Below are positions 42,092 to 51,376 of a DNA stretch of 64,000 nt, piece after piece. The notes below the pieces were generated by a model, which was given only the letters and a program-made list of their open reading frames with translations, searched no databases and was not told where the DNA came from. Positions within the stretch are counted from its first letter, which is position 1; each line of letters starts with the position of its first letter. Made by a program: the position numbers and the translations under genes. Source of the stretch: Flavobacterium coralii. GTDB taxonomy: Bacteria; Bacteroidota; Bacteroidia; Flavobacteriales; Flavobacteriaceae. The stretch spans positions 103,889-167,888 of the forward strand of contig NZ_JAHDIU010000006.1 in NCBI RefSeq assembly GCF_019891545.1, written 5' to 3'.

Positions 42092-43471
42092 TTATCGGGC
42101 GGTTAATTTTTCAAGGGCTGCTTTTGCATTGATAACATCCACCATGCTTTGCAGGTAATTCTGTTGTGCGGTATAAAGCTGCCTCTGCGCTTCAGAGAAC
42201 TCGAAGCTGGTAGAAAGCCCTTCCCTGAATTTTATCTGTTGCTTGTCTTCTATACGCTCTGCAAGCCTAAGGCTGTTTTTAGATGTCATATATTCTTCCA
42301 CGCTGTATTCATAGTTACTTTTGGCGCGCTCATATTGCAGCTTAAGGTTCTGCTCTAATTCAGTCAGTTCAGTCTTTGCTTTTTCCAGCTCTATCTTGGC
42401 CTGCTGTGTCCTCGCACTACGGGCAAAGCTGCTGAATATCGGAACATTAAGGCTTACGCCGAGATAAGAGTAGTTTAGCCAGCGCTGCTCGCGTTGGGTA
42501 AAGGCAAAATCATCGTTAAAAGCATTATAACCAAATGTGAGGTTGGTAGAAAGTGTAGGCAACGCCTTGCTGCGCTCCTGCTGCATGAGCAGGTACTTTT
42601 GCTCTGTGTTGTTCACACCAAGCCTGTAATCGATATTATTCTCTACTTTAAATTCAGCACCTGTAATTGTCATGTCAAGGTTGGCATTGGTAAGCGCTTC
42701 AAGGTCATCTGTTAGCTGAAGGCTGTCTTTAAGGTCTATGCCAAGCAACACCTTAAGCATATCAAGCGTAATGTTCCTTAGCCTCTCGCTGTTGTTAAGT
42801 GAGCTGTTAACCGAGGCAAGTGTAATAGCTATCTGCTCGGCATCCTCTTCTTCACCAAGACCGTTCTTAAACATCTGCTCGGCTTCAAAAAGGTTTTTTT
42901 GCAGCGTTTGTTTATTCTTATTCAGGATATCTATATTCTCCTGCGTAAGCAGCACATTACCATAGGCATTTATTACCTGCTCCCTGATTTCGATATCTGT
43001 TTTAATCTTTGATGTCTTGTAAAAATCAAGGTATGTTTTGGCAGCTTTAAGCCCAACTATATAAGTACCGTCAAAAATAAGCTGGTTTAAAGTAGCATTG
43101 GCATCAGCAGTATGTTTGGTACCAAAGGCTATTTCTGTAAAAGTACCCGGAGGCCCTCCAAAAAATTCAGCCGGAATTATCTGCTTTTGCAGCTCAAAGT
43201 TATTTTGGTAATAACCGCTGGCGCTTATCTGCGGCAAGCCGCCTGCAATGGTTTCCCATTTGCGCTTATAGGCCGCCTCTACATCGCGCCCGGAGTTGAT
43301 AACCGAGCGGTTGTATTGCTGCGCATGCTGTATGGCTTCCTGAAGGCTAAAGCTGTAGCTTTGCTGTGCCTCCTGCTGCTGTGCCCGTAACGGAACGGCA
43401 GCAAGCAAAACAGCAAACAGCACTGCCAGTTGCAGCAAACCGTTTGTAATCTTGTTTTTGTTTTTCTTCAT
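42092..43471 (-). CDS. TolC-family outer-membrane efflux channel
   Basis: This 459-residue protein has a signal peptide (about 1-30, ending PLRAQ) and the two OEP repeats of TolC: a first long helical region (QEAIQHAQQYNRSVINSGRDVEAAY), beta strands at VGLKAAKTYLDF, and a second half with SYLGVSLNVPIFSSFARSARTQQAKIELEKAK and a C-terminal QLYTAQQNYLQSMVDVINAKAAL. It would trimerise to form the exit duct of the RND pump encoded downstream. It follows the TetR gene after 27 bases. Confidence 0.93.
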   Translation of the reverse strand: MKKNKNKITNGLLQLAVLFAVLLAAVPLRAQQQEAQQSYSFSLQEAIQHAQQYNRSVINSGRDVEAAYKRKWETIAGGLPQISASGYYQNNFELQKQIIPAEFFGGPPGTFTEIAFGTKHTADANATLNQLIFDGTYIVGLKAAKTYLDFYKTSKIKTDIEIREQVINAYGNVLLTQENIDILNKNKQTLQKNLFEAEQMFKNGLGEEEDAEQIAITLASVNSSLNNSERLRNITLDMLKVLLGIDLKDSLQLTDDLEALTNANLDMTITGAEFKVENNIDYRLGVNNTEQKYLLMQQERSKALPTLSTNLTFGYNAFNDDFAFTQREQRWLNYSYLGVSLNVPIFSSFARSARTQQAKIELEKAKTELTELEQNLKLQYERAKSNYEYSVEEYMTSKNSLRLAERIEDKQQIKFREGLSTSFEFSEAQRQLYTAQQNYLQSMVDVINAKAALEKLTAR

Positions 43472-43498
43472 AGACTACTGTTGTTTATTGATTGATGA

Positions 43499-44089
43499 TT
43501 ATTTAAAAAGTGTATTCAGTATTATTTGCTTACGCTCTTCCATAAGCCTGTCATATTCCTCTTTCTTAAAACCCATGGTTTCCTGTAACAGCGGACGCAT
43601 GGAAACAGGAAAAGAGGTCAATGATATCATATTCAGTAAAAACTGCTCAGGGCGCATTTTATCTATGTTGCCCTTATCCATCTCAAGCGCTATTTCAAGG
43701 TAAAATTTATCCAGCACCCTGCTTATCTGCTCAGGGTCTTTAAAACAACTGCCCTGGTTCATTTGCGTAACCATGTATATTTCAAGATACGGGTACTCCT
43801 TTGCCTGCTCAAAATACATATCAAGATACTTTTCTATCTTTTCCCTGAAGGGCATATCAGAGAACACAACCATATCGGTAAAGTTTATCTCCTTTTGCTG
43901 GGCATCTTCAAAAACAATGTTGAACAGGTTATCGCGCGAACGGAAATAATAATTGATAAGCGTGCGATTTACACCCGCTTCATCGGCAATTTCCTGTGTG
44001 GTGGCGTTAAACCTGCCTTCACCAAAAAATAATTTCTTAGCCGTATTTTTTATAAGTTGCTCTGTAGCAACATCTTTTTTATCAGACAT
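43499..44089 (-). CDS. TetR-family repressor of the RND operon
   Basis: The protein is 196 residues. The N-terminal TetR HTH is visible as AKKLFFGEGRFNATTQEIADEAGVNRTLINYYFRSRDNLF in outline (about 15-55; helix-turn-helix core ATTQEIADEAGVNRTLINYY). The C-terminal ligand domain is helical (EKYLDMYFEQAKEYPYLEIY). It is the first gene of the efflux operon, and a 16-bp palindrome covers the predicted transcription start, the expected place for autorepression. The ligand is likely a pump substrate, which is inference. Confidence 0.9.
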   Translation of the reverse strand: MSDKKDVATEQLIKNTAKKLFFGEGRFNATTQEIADEAGVNRTLINYYFRSRDNLFNIVFEDAQQKEINFTDMVVFSDMPFREKIEKYLDMYFEQAKEYPYLEIYMVTQMNQGSCFKDPEQISRVLDKFYLEIALEMDKGNIDKMRPEQFLLNMISLTSFPVSMRPLLQETMGFKKEEYDRLMEERKQIILNTLFK

Positions 44090-44108
44090 TTTTGTTTAAC
44101 TATTTTGT

Positions 44109-44159
44109 TTGACAATTTTGTCAATGCAAATTTAAATGCAAACCGGTTTATTTTCCAAA
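44109..44159 (-). promoter_or_regulatory. promoter with TetR operator for the RND efflux operon
   Basis: On the minus strand a TTTG box (44156-44159) lies 21 bases before the -7 box TAAATTTG (44127-44134). Immediately downstream is the palindrome TTGACAATTTTGTCAA (44109-44124), overlapping the expected start of transcription, which fits repression by the TetR protein encoded first. Confidence 0.6.
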
Positions 44160-44165
44160 AATTTC

Positions 44166-44780
44166 TTAAACTGATTTAAATGATTTTTCTTCCAGCAATG
44201 CTTCAAGTATTTCTAAACCTTTTGGTGTAACTATTCCTCTCAGGTGGTACTCCAGGAATTGCTTGGTAAGATCACTTATGGCAAACATTTCCGCCGGAAA
44301 TATATCATTGTCCTTAACACCTGTAAGCCCTGTAAAATATATCCTCGACACAAACTCTACATTAATATCTGCCCTGAACAAACCATTATCTATGCCTTTA
44401 ACAAGATTGTCATGCATGCAGCCGTGCATTTTCTGAAACTGTTTTTGGCGAAGGCATGAAAATATTTTCGGGAAGAACTTTTGCAGCTGGTAAAAGGGTG
44501 AAGCCGTTTCGTTGTTTAAGTGCTGCATCATAAAACTCCTAATGATAAAAATCTCCTCAATTGAGTTTTTTCCCATCTCACGAATACCGTCTACACCACA
44601 TGAAATTGTATCGAACAGGTTTAGCGTAGTTGCCTCAACCAAATCATTCTTGTTACAAAAATGCTGGTAAATCGTTTTTTTAGAAATTCCCATTTCAGAT
44701 GCAATATCATCCATGGTTACGCTTTTAAACCCGTACTTAAGGAACATCTCTGTTGCCTTTTCTACAATCATCTCTTTCAT
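44166..44780 (-). CDS. TetR-family transcriptional regulator
   Basis: The start at 44780 (MKEMIVEKATEMFLKYGF) is preferred because it opens the HTH domain directly. The upstream ATG at 44855 would make the first 25 residues run over the -7 box. The 204-residue protein has the HTH core VTMDDIASEMGISKKTIYQH (about 21-40) and a helical C-terminal ligand domain (FFPKIFSCLRQKQFQKM; GLEILEALLEEKSF). A 10-bp inverted repeat lies between its -33 and -7 boxes, suggesting autoregulation. It lies just upstream of the RND operon and may also influence it. Confidence 0.88.
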   Translation of the reverse strand: MKEMIVEKATEMFLKYGFKSVTMDDIASEMGISKKTIYQHFCNKNDLVEATTLNLFDTISCGVDGIREMGKNSIEEIFIIRSFMMQHLNNETASPFYQLQKFFPKIFSCLRQKQFQKMHGCMHDNLVKGIDNGLFRADINVEFVSRIYFTGLTGVKDNDIFPAEMFAISDLTKQFLEYHLRGIVTPKGLEILEALLEEKSFKSV

Positions 44781-44800
44781 ACATCCATCTTTTAACGATG

Positions 44801-44840
44801 CAAATGTATAAAGGAAACTTTTAATACAAAAAAAGTTTCC
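44801..44840 (-). promoter_or_regulatory. promoter and inverted repeat of the second tetR gene
   Basis: On the minus strand a TTTG box (44827-44830) lies 18 bases before the -7 box TACATTTG (44801-44808). The inverted repeat GGAAACTTTT / AAAAGTTTCC (44813-44840, 8-base spacer) covers the area between them, the expected site for a repressor. Confidence 0.55.
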
Positions 44841-44878
44841 GAAGTTTTTTTTCATTAAATAATATTACCTTAAGCTTA

Positions 44879-44909
44879 TTTGAATTAATAAAGTAATGCC
44901 CTATTTTAG
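44879..44909 (+). promoter_or_regulatory. promoter of the polyprenyl synthetase gene
   Basis: TTTG (44879-44882) is followed after 19 bases by TATTTTAG (44902-44909), close to TAnnTTTG, and the ATG lies 16 bases further on at 44925. It diverges from the tetR promoter in the same gap. Confidence 0.5.
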
Positions 44910-44924
44910 CAAAAAAATAAAGCA

Positions 44925-45899
44925 ATGCAAGCCATAGCGCACTACCAGCAGGTTATTTCTAATTACTTTGACAACTTTTCGTTACAAAAAGAACCTGCAA
45001 ACCTTTATACACCTATACAATATATTTTATCTTTAGGCGGTAAGCGAATGCGCCCGGTGCTTACCCTTATGGCTGCCGAAGTTTTTGGCGCGAACTGCAA
45101 AGAGGCACTGCCCGCAGCTATTGCCGTAGAAATGTTCCATAATTTTTCATTGGTGCATGATGACATAATGGACGATGCACCGCTGCGCCGCGGCAATGTT
45201 ACCGTACACGAAAAGTGGGATGTAAACACGGGGATACTCAGCGGAGATGCCATGCTTATTTTGGCTTACCAGTATTTTGAAGGATATGAGCCGCAGAAAT
45301 TCCGTGCACTGGCTAAGCTGTTCAGTAAAACCGCACTCGAAGTATGCGAAGGCCAGCAATGGGATGTGGACTTTGAAGAGCGCAACGATGTTACCATTCC
45401 GCAATATTTAAAAATGATTGAATATAAAACCGCAGTACTGGTGGGTGCAGCCATGAAAATGGGCGGCATAGTAGCCGGCACTACCGAAGATAACTGCGGT
45501 CTTATTTATGATTTCGGGTTAAACCTTGGGTTAGCCTTCCAGCTCCAGGATGATTACCTGGATGCCTTTGGCGACCCAGAAACATTTGGAAAACAAGTGG
45601 GCGGCGATATTATAGAAAACAAAAAAACCTACCTGTACCTAAAAGCCCTGCAGCAAAGCAACGCTTACCAAAAAGAGAGGCTGCTGCAATGGTTTGCCAT
45701 GCAGCCCGAAGACCCTGCTGATAAAATAGCCGATGTAAAAGAGCTTTTTAAAACAACAGGCGCCGATGCAGCAACCCGAGAAGCCATAGAAGAGTTTACT
45801 AATAAAGCTTTTGCTACGCTTGCAAAAATGAATATTGCCGAAGATAAAAAACAACTGCTGCACAAGTTTGGGCTTGGCCTTATGCAACGAAAAGTATAA
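44925..45899 (+). CDS. polyprenyl diphosphate synthase (IspA/GGPPS family)
   Basis: This 324-residue enzyme makes a medium- to long-chain prenyl diphosphate. It has the first aspartate-rich motif LVHDDIMDDAPLRRG (about 76-90), the second aspartate-rich motif AFQLQDDYLDAFGD (about 204-217) and a Lys-rich GKQVGGDIIENKKTYL segment. The chain length (geranylgeranyl, octaprenyl and so on) depends on the residues before the first motif and cannot be set here. The downstream gene starts in TAATG overlap with its stop. Confidence 0.9.
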   Translation: MQAIAHYQQVISNYFDNFSLQKEPANLYTPIQYILSLGGKRMRPVLTLMAAEVFGANCKEALPAAIAVEMFHNFSLVHDDIMDDAPLRRGNVTVHEKWDVNTGILSGDAMLILAYQYFEGYEPQKFRALAKLFSKTALEVCEGQQWDVDFEERNDVTIPQYLKMIEYKTAVLVGAAMKMGGIVAGTTEDNCGLIYDFGLNLGLAFQLQDDYLDAFGDPETFGKQVGGDIIENKKTYLYLKALQQSNAYQKERLLQWFAMQPEDPADKIADVKELFKTTGADAATREAIEEFTNKAFATLAKMNIAEDKKQLLHKFGLGLMQRKV

Positions 45900-46252
45900 T
45901 GATGTTTGTTGCCCCTGCCAATACCGACCTGCTGCTTAGCGAAGCGCAAAAGCAACAGCTATACCTAAAGCTGGTAGAGCAGCTTAATAAAGACTTTGCG
46001 CTTGCCAACGAGCCGGTGGATTTCCCCGAAGGCAGCACTCCCATTGAGATAAAGCTGGGGCTGCACGAAAAAATATACCTTTTAATTCAGCATAAGTTTG
46101 CCGAATACCTTAACCTGCTGTACATAATTGATGTACCCGAAAAAGAAATTAAATCGCTTAACGGTTCCGATATTGCTGAACTGAGCGAACAGGTGGCTTT
46201 TCTTATCCTGAAGAGGGAATGGCAAAAGGTATGGTTTAGGAACAGGTATTGA
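45899..46252 (+). CDS. conserved protein of unknown function downstream of the prenyl synthase
   Basis: This 117-residue acidic cytoplasmic protein is coupled to the prenyl synthase gene (TAATG). It has a helix-rich layout (LLLSEAQKQQLYLKLVEQLNKDF; IKLGLHEKIYLLIQHKFAEYLNLLYIIDVPEKEI in outline) and ends in REWQKVWFRNRY. I recognise no family. Its position suggests a link to isoprenoid or quinone metabolism, but this is context only. A second ATG follows the first directly, so the true start may be at 45902. Confidence 0.72.
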   Translation: MMFVAPANTDLLLSEAQKQQLYLKLVEQLNKDFALANEPVDFPEGSTPIEIKLGLHEKIYLLIQHKFAEYLNLLYIIDVPEKEIKSLNGSDIAELSEQVAFLILKREWQKVWFRNRY

Positions 46253-46571
46253 GGTCTGATGCCGGGTGTATGAAGTCGGATGTTTATAATTCCATTCCGA
46301 CCTTGCGGAGGAATCTTTTAAATTTGAACACTGGTTATCAAAGCCAGATATTCTAGATATGTCTCAATTCTGCTTTGCTCCATTCGACATGGAATTCAAA
46401 TAATTATTGTCACCTCGAGCGCAGTCGAGAGGCATTTCCATTCCGACCGTAGTGGAGGAATCATGAATAGTAGGATGAGGGGGTGTCTGATGTCCAATGA
46501 TATAAAGATGTTCAATTCCGTTTTGCTTCATTCGACACGGAACTTCGACCCAACCCGCAACCCAGCAACCA
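46253..46571. repeat. intergenic region of decayed dispersed repeats
   Basis: No gene is seen. Two copies of a CATTCCGAC...GGAGGAATC module lie at 46290-46315 and 46436-46462. A second module starting TCAATTC and containing CATTCGACA occurs at 46364-46396 and 46512-46546. A small palindrome CCTCGAGCGCAGTCGAGAGG lies at 46413-46432. The CATTCCGAC module matches the inner arm of the hairpin at 22750-22777. Confidence 0.6.
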
Positions 46572-47123
46572 CTAAAAATACACCCTTACAAACGGCAGCA
46601 ACGCATCGGCATACACAAAATCGTTATCATCAAATAATACATTATAGCGGACGCCCACCGTTACTGGCCCAGTGTTATAACCTGCCCCCAAAAACAAGGC
46701 TGTATTCCAGAAGTTACGTTTATTATCGGCATATACTATTCCATCGTCTTCAAGGTAATCCCTGTCATATTCCAGATTCACCCGTAGCTGTTCCAATTCA
46801 GCCGAAAGCTGTATTTGCGGCAGCGGGCTGAATATTCCAATCACAGAGCCGCCATACATCGATGATTTATAAACCTCATCAAAACGCACATAATTATACT
46901 GCAGGCCAAGGCCGGCACCAACATACTGGTTAAACTGGTAAAGCGCACCCGGGGCTACAAGCACCTGTGTGTAGTTATTACCGAAACCCAACCCGAGGCT
47001 ACCCCCGAAACGGAGGTTATCATAAGCACTTGCCTGCCTTTGTGCATGCACCTGTGGTGCAGCAGCAATGGCTGTGATGATTATAAAGCATTTCGTTAAA
47101 AAACTGAAAATGTTTATTTTCAT
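46572..47123 (-). CDS. outer-membrane beta-barrel protein of unknown function
   Basis: The 183-residue protein has a signal peptide (about 1-27, ending VHAQ) and then alternating aromatic and glycine-rich strands (LGLGFGNNYTQVLVAPGALYQFNQYVGAGLGLQY in outline; FLGAGYNTGPVTVGVRYNVLF) ending in a C-terminal Phe (FVRVYF), the signature for assembly into the outer membrane. The size fits an eight-strand barrel. A decayed repeat region lies downstream, and it diverges from sucA. Its function is not known. Confidence 0.82.
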   Translation of the reverse strand: MKINIFSFLTKCFIIITAIAAAPQVHAQRQASAYDNLRFGGSLGLGFGNNYTQVLVAPGALYQFNQYVGAGLGLQYNYVRFDEVYKSSMYGGSVIGIFSPLPQIQLSAELEQLRVNLEYDRDYLEDDGIVYADNKRNFWNTALFLGAGYNTGPVTVGVRYNVLFDDNDFVYADALLPFVRVYF

Positions 47124-47241
47124 AGCAGTTGTTTAGTGTATAATTAGTAAGCATAAATATATAAAAAACACTGAAAGATTATTACAATTGTTGTACTTTT
47201 GCGTAAAATTTTTCAAACCAAAAGGTCATAAAGACATTAGT

Positions 47242-50037
47242 ATGGACAGGTTTTCATTTTTAAACGCAGCACATACTGCTTTTTTTGCAGATTTATACGA
47301 ACAATATATAGAAAACCCTGATAGTGTAGAGCCTTCGTGGCGCGCTTTCTTTCAGGGTTTTGATTTTGCCGCAAGCGATTACGGCAGCGGTTTTACCGAA
47401 ATGGCAGCTCCGCAGGCACAGCAAAACGGCAGCACAGGCATCCAGCCGGTTTCAGATTATTCCGGTATGCCCGAAAAACTACAGAAGGAATTTAAGGTAC
47501 TCAACCTGATTGAAGGCTACCGTACCCGCGGTCACCTTTTTACCAAAACAAACCCGGTGCGTGAGCGCAGGAACTATACCCCTACGCTCGACCTTGAAAA
47601 CTTCGGGCTATCATCTGCCGACCTTAACACGGTTTTTGATGCAGGTAAAGAAATAGGGCTTCAAAATGCAACACTGCAACAGATAACAGACCATCTTAAA
47701 AAAGTATACTGCAACCACATCGGTATCGAGTATATGTACATACGCGACCCTGAAGTGCGCAAGTGGATACAAAACAGGCTGAGTAATAATGAGAACCAGC
47801 CGGAATTTAGTGCCGAGCAGAGAAAGCACATTTTAGAGAAGCTGAATGAGGCTGTTTCTTTCGAAAACTTTTTGCACACCAAATATGTGGGCCAGAAGCG
47901 TTTCTCTCTTGAGGGTGGCGAATCGTTAATACCGGCGCTTGATGCACTTATAGAGGCTGCCGCCGATAAAGGCGTAGAGCAGTTTGTAATGGGTATGGCA
48001 CACAGGGGCCGCCTTAACGTGCTTGCCAATGTATTTGGCAAACCTACTGCCGATATATTCAGCGAGTTTGACGGAAAAGATTATGATGATGATGCCATGT
48101 TTGACGGTGATGTTAAGTACCACCTGGGGCTAACATCTGACAAGCTTACGCAAAACGGCAAAAAAATTAATATTAACCTTGCCCCTAACCCGTCTCACCT
48201 GGAAACAGTTGGCGCAGTTATAGAGGGTATAGCAAGGGCAAAACAGGATAAATATTTCCCTGACGATAATAAAAAAGTACTGCCAATAGCGCTGCATGGC
48301 GACGCTGCCGTTGCAGGACAGGGCATTGTTTATGAGATTGTGCAAATGGCAAAGCTGGACGGTTACAAAACCGGCGGCACCATACACGTAGTTATAAACA
48401 ACCAGATAGGCTTTACGACAAATTACCTTGATGCACGTTCATCTACCTACTGTACAGATGTTGCCAAAGTAACGCTTTCACCTGTACTGCATGTAAATGC
48501 GGATGATGCCGAGGCTGTAGTGCACGCCATGCTGTTTGCACTTGATTACAGGATGGAGTTTGGCACAGATGTGTTTATAGACCTGTTGGGCTACCGCAAG
48601 TACGGGCATAACGAAGGTGATGAGCCTCGCTTTACACAGCCAAACCTGTATAAGCTAATTGCAAAGCATCAAAACCCAAGAGATATTTATGCCGAAAAAT
48701 TAATTACTTCGGGTGTAATTGAAAAGGGTTATGTAGATACACTTGAAAAAAGCTATAAAGAAAAACTGGAAGAAAATCTTGAGGCATCGCGCAAGCGCGA
48801 CCTTACCATCATTACACCGTTCATGCAGAACGAGTGGGAAGGCTTTAAACAGGCCGGAGAAGATGAGATGATGCATAAGGTAAATACTGCCTTTTCTAAA
48901 GAAATAATGGACGACATTGCCGCAGTTATAACAAATCTGCCGGAAGATAAAAAGTTTATCCGCAAAATTGAAAAGCTGATAGACGACAGGAAAAACATGT
49001 ATGAAACCGATAAGCTTGACTGGGCAATGGGCGAGCTTCTTGCATACGGAACATTGCTTACAGAAGGTTTCAACGTGCGTATATCAGGGCAGGATGTAGA
49101 AAGGGGAACCTTCTCTCACCGCCACGCTGTTATAAAAGTGGAAGACTCTGAAGAAGAAGTGGTATTACTGAACAGGCTTAAAGACCAGAATGGTAAATTT
49201 ACCATTTACAACTCACTGCTATCTGAATATGGTGTTGTAGGCTTTGATTATGGCTATGCCCTCGCAAGCCCTAAAACACTAACAATATGGGAAGCACAGT
49301 TCGGGGATTTTTCTAACGGTGCCCAAATAATGATAGACCAGTACATAAGCGCAGCCGAAGACAAATGGAACAACCAGAACGGGCTTGTTATGCTGCTGCC
49401 TCACGGCTATGAAGGCCAGGGAGCAGAACACTCAAGCGCGCGTATGGAGCGTTACCTGCAGCTATGTGCCAACAACAATATGTATGTAGCCGATTGTACT
49501 ACGCCTGCAAACTTTTTCCACCTGCTGAGAAGGCAGATGAAAACCAACTTCCGCAAGCCGCTTATCGTGTTCACGCCTAAGAGCCTGCTGCGCCACCCTG
49601 CGGTGGTATCTACCCGCGATGAGCTTGCCAACGGCAGCTTCCAGGAAGTGTTAGACGATCCGGCAGCTAACCCTGATAAAGTAAAAACACTGGTTTTCTG
49701 TACCGGTAAGTTTTATTATGACTTAGTAGCCGAAAGAGAAAACCTTGGCAGGGAAGATGTAGCCTTTATAAGGCTGGAGCAGCTTTACCCGCTTCCGGTT
49801 GAGCAGATGAAAGAAATGATTGGCAAATATAAAAATGCCGATGATTATGTGTGGGCACAGGAAGAGCCAAGAAATATGGGGGCATACAGCTATATGCTGA
49901 TGAACTTTACAGAGGTTAGGTTCCGTGTGGCATCGTTAAAAGCATACAGCGCACCTGCGGCGGGCAGCTACACAAGGAGTAAAAAACGCCATGCCACAGC
50001 CATTGCAATGGTTTTTGATAAAGATCTTTTTAATTAA
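47242..50037 (+). CDS. sucA: 2-oxoglutarate dehydrogenase E1 component
   Basis: The start at 47242 (MDRFSFLNAAHTAFF) is taken since it begins the conserved N-terminal helix; an in-frame ATG at 47188 would lie in the promoter area. The protein is 931 residues, the usual E1o length. The N-terminal E1 motif is WRAFFQGFDF, the TPP-binding region follows with MAHRGRLNVLANVFGK and IALHGDAAVAGQGIVYE, and the C-terminal transketolase-like domain has LLPHGYEGQGAEHSSARMERYLQL. The downstream gene encodes the E2 partner. It decarboxylates 2-oxoglutarate in the TCA cycle. Confidence 0.96.
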   Translation: MDRFSFLNAAHTAFFADLYEQYIENPDSVEPSWRAFFQGFDFAASDYGSGFTEMAAPQAQQNGSTGIQPVSDYSGMPEKLQKEFKVLNLIEGYRTRGHLFTKTNPVRERRNYTPTLDLENFGLSSADLNTVFDAGKEIGLQNATLQQITDHLKKVYCNHIGIEYMYIRDPEVRKWIQNRLSNNENQPEFSAEQRKHILEKLNEAVSFENFLHTKYVGQKRFSLEGGESLIPALDALIEAAADKGVEQFVMGMAHRGRLNVLANVFGKPTADIFSEFDGKDYDDDAMFDGDVKYHLGLTSDKLTQNGKKININLAPNPSHLETVGAVIEGIARAKQDKYFPDDNKKVLPIALHGDAAVAGQGIVYEIVQMAKLDGYKTGGTIHVVINNQIGFTTNYLDARSSTYCTDVAKVTLSPVLHVNADDAEAVVHAMLFALDYRMEFGTDVFIDLLGYRKYGHNEGDEPRFTQPNLYKLIAKHQNPRDIYAEKLITSGVIEKGYVDTLEKSYKEKLEENLEASRKRDLTIITPFMQNEWEGFKQAGEDEMMHKVNTAFSKEIMDDIAAVITNLPEDKKFIRKIEKLIDDRKNMYETDKLDWAMGELLAYGTLLTEGFNVRISGQDVERGTFSHRHAVIKVEDSEEEVVLLNRLKDQNGKFTIYNSLLSEYGVVGFDYGYALASPKTLTIWEAQFGDFSNGAQIMIDQYISAAEDKWNNQNGLVMLLPHGYEGQGAEHSSARMERYLQLCANNNMYVADCTTPANFFHLLRRQMKTNFRKPLIVFTPKSLLRHPAVVSTRDELANGSFQEVLDDPAANPDKVKTLVFCTGKFYYDLVAERENLGREDVAFIRLEQLYPLPVEQMKEMIGKYKNADDYVWAQEEPRNMGAYSYMLMNFTEVRFRVASLKAYSAPAAGSYTRSKKRHATAIAMVFDKDLFN

Positions 50038-50089
50038 TATCGTATTTTTGATTTAACAGAGTTAAAAACACCAATAAAATTATACTGAC

Positions 50090-51319
50090 ATGATTTTAGA
50101 AATGAAAGTTCCCTCTCCCGGGGAATCGATTACAGAGGTTGAAATAGCTACATGGCTGGTTAAAGACGGTGACTATGTAGAGAAAGACCAGGCCATAGCC
50201 GAGGTAGATTCAGATAAAGCTACTTTAGAGCTTCCTGCCGAAGCAAGCGGTATCATTACCCTTAAGGCAGAAGAAGGCGACGCTGTTGCTGTGGGCCAGG
50301 TTGTGTGCCTTATCGATACGGGTGCTGCAAAGCCTGAGGGCGGTGCACCTGCTAAAGAGGAGAAAAAAGAAGAGGCTCCTAAAGCTGAGGCCAAGAAAGA
50401 AGAGCCGAAGAAGGAAGAGCCTAAAAAAGAAGAAAAAACATATGCCAGCGGAGCACCATCGCCTGCGGCACGCAAAATACTTGAAGAAAAAAACATAGAC
50501 CCTGCACAGGTTAGCGGTACAGGCAAAGGCGGCAGGATAACTAAAGACGATGCTGTAAACGCAAAAGCCTCTATGGGTACGCCAACAGGCGGTAACCGCG
50601 GCAGCGAGCGCAGCAAGCTTAGCATGCTTCGCAGAAAGGTGGCAGAGCGCCTTGTTTCGGCTAAGAACGAAACGGCCATGCTAACCACTTTCAATGAGGT
50701 TAACATGACGCCTATCTACAAACTGAGAAACGAATATAAGGATGCCTTTAAAGACAAGCACGGTGTTGGCCTTGGCTTTATGTCATTCTTTACCAAAGCC
50801 GTTGTAAGGGCATTACAGCTTTACCCGGATGTTAACTCTATGATAGATGGCGACTATAAAATATCTTACGATTTCTGCGATATATCTGTAGCCGTTTCAG
50901 GCCCTAAAGGGCTTATGGTGCCGGTAGTGCGCAATGCAGAGGCTTTATCTTTCCGCGGTATCGAAGCCGAGATTAAGCGCCTTGCCACACGTGCACGCGA
51001 CGGACAGATAACCGTAGATGATATGACAGGCGGTACATTTACCATTTCTAACGGTGGTGTATTCGGCAGTATGCTTAGTACGCCAATCATCAACCCTCCG
51101 CAGTCGGGTATATTAGGTATGCACAACATCATAGAGCGCCCTATTGCTGTAGATGGTAAAGTAGAAATACACCCAATGATGTATGTGGCATTATCTTATG
51201 ACCACAGGATAATAGATGGGCGTGAGTCGGTTGGTTTCCTTGTAGCGGTTAAAGAAGGGCTTGAAAACCCGGCAGAACTGCTTATGGATAACAACCCTAA
51301 AAAAGCACTTGAGCTTTAA
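50090..51319 (+). CDS. sucB: 2-oxoglutarate dehydrogenase E2 (dihydrolipoyl succinyltransferase)
   Basis: The protein is 409 residues. A single lipoyl domain (about 1-80) has the lipoylated lysine in [12 protein letters not shown] (about 43). A linker rich in Ala, Glu and Lys (about 82-120) leads to the E3/E1-binding domain ([20 protein letters not shown], about 124-143), followed by the catalytic domain (about 180-409) with the active-site His in [17 protein letters not shown]. It lies 52 bases after sucA. E3 is not in the window. It transfers the succinyl group to CoA. Confidence 0.96.
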   Translation: MILEMKVPSPGESITEVEIATWLVKDGDYVEKDQAIAEVDSDKATLELPAEASGIITLKAEEGDAVAVGQVVCLIDTGAAKPEGGAPAKEEKKEEAPKAEAKKEEPKKEEPKKEEKTYASGAPSPAARKILEEKNIDPAQVSGTGKGGRITKDDAVNAKASMGTPTGGNRGSERSKLSMLRRKVAERLVSAKNETAMLTTFNEVNMTPIYKLRNEYKDAFKDKHGVGLGFMSFFTKAVVRALQLYPDVNSMIDGDYKISYDFCDISVAVSGPKGLMVPVVRNAEALSFRGIEAEIKRLATRARDGQITVDDMTGGTFTISNGGVFGSMLSTPIINPPQSGILGMHNIIERPIAVDGKVEIHPMMYVALSYDHRIIDGRESVGFLVAVKEGLENPAELLMDNNPKKALEL

Positions 51320-51334
51320 TAATAAAGTCAGTAT

Positions 51335-51370
51335 AAAAAGAAAGCCACGCAAATGCGTGGCTTTCTTTTT
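51335..51370. terminator. bidirectional terminator between sucB and the alpha/beta hydrolase gene
   Basis: AAAGAAAGCCACGC and GCGTGGCTTTCTTT pair around AAAT with A and T runs on each side. The stem has 15 to 17 bases and lies between convergent genes. Confidence 0.8.
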
Positions 51371-51376
51371 AATCAA

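Noticed and set aside
50286-50498. 70-codon Lys/Arg-rich frame inside sucB
   Set aside because: It is the plus-strand shift of the Ala/Glu/Lys linker of the E2 enzyme, not a separate gene.
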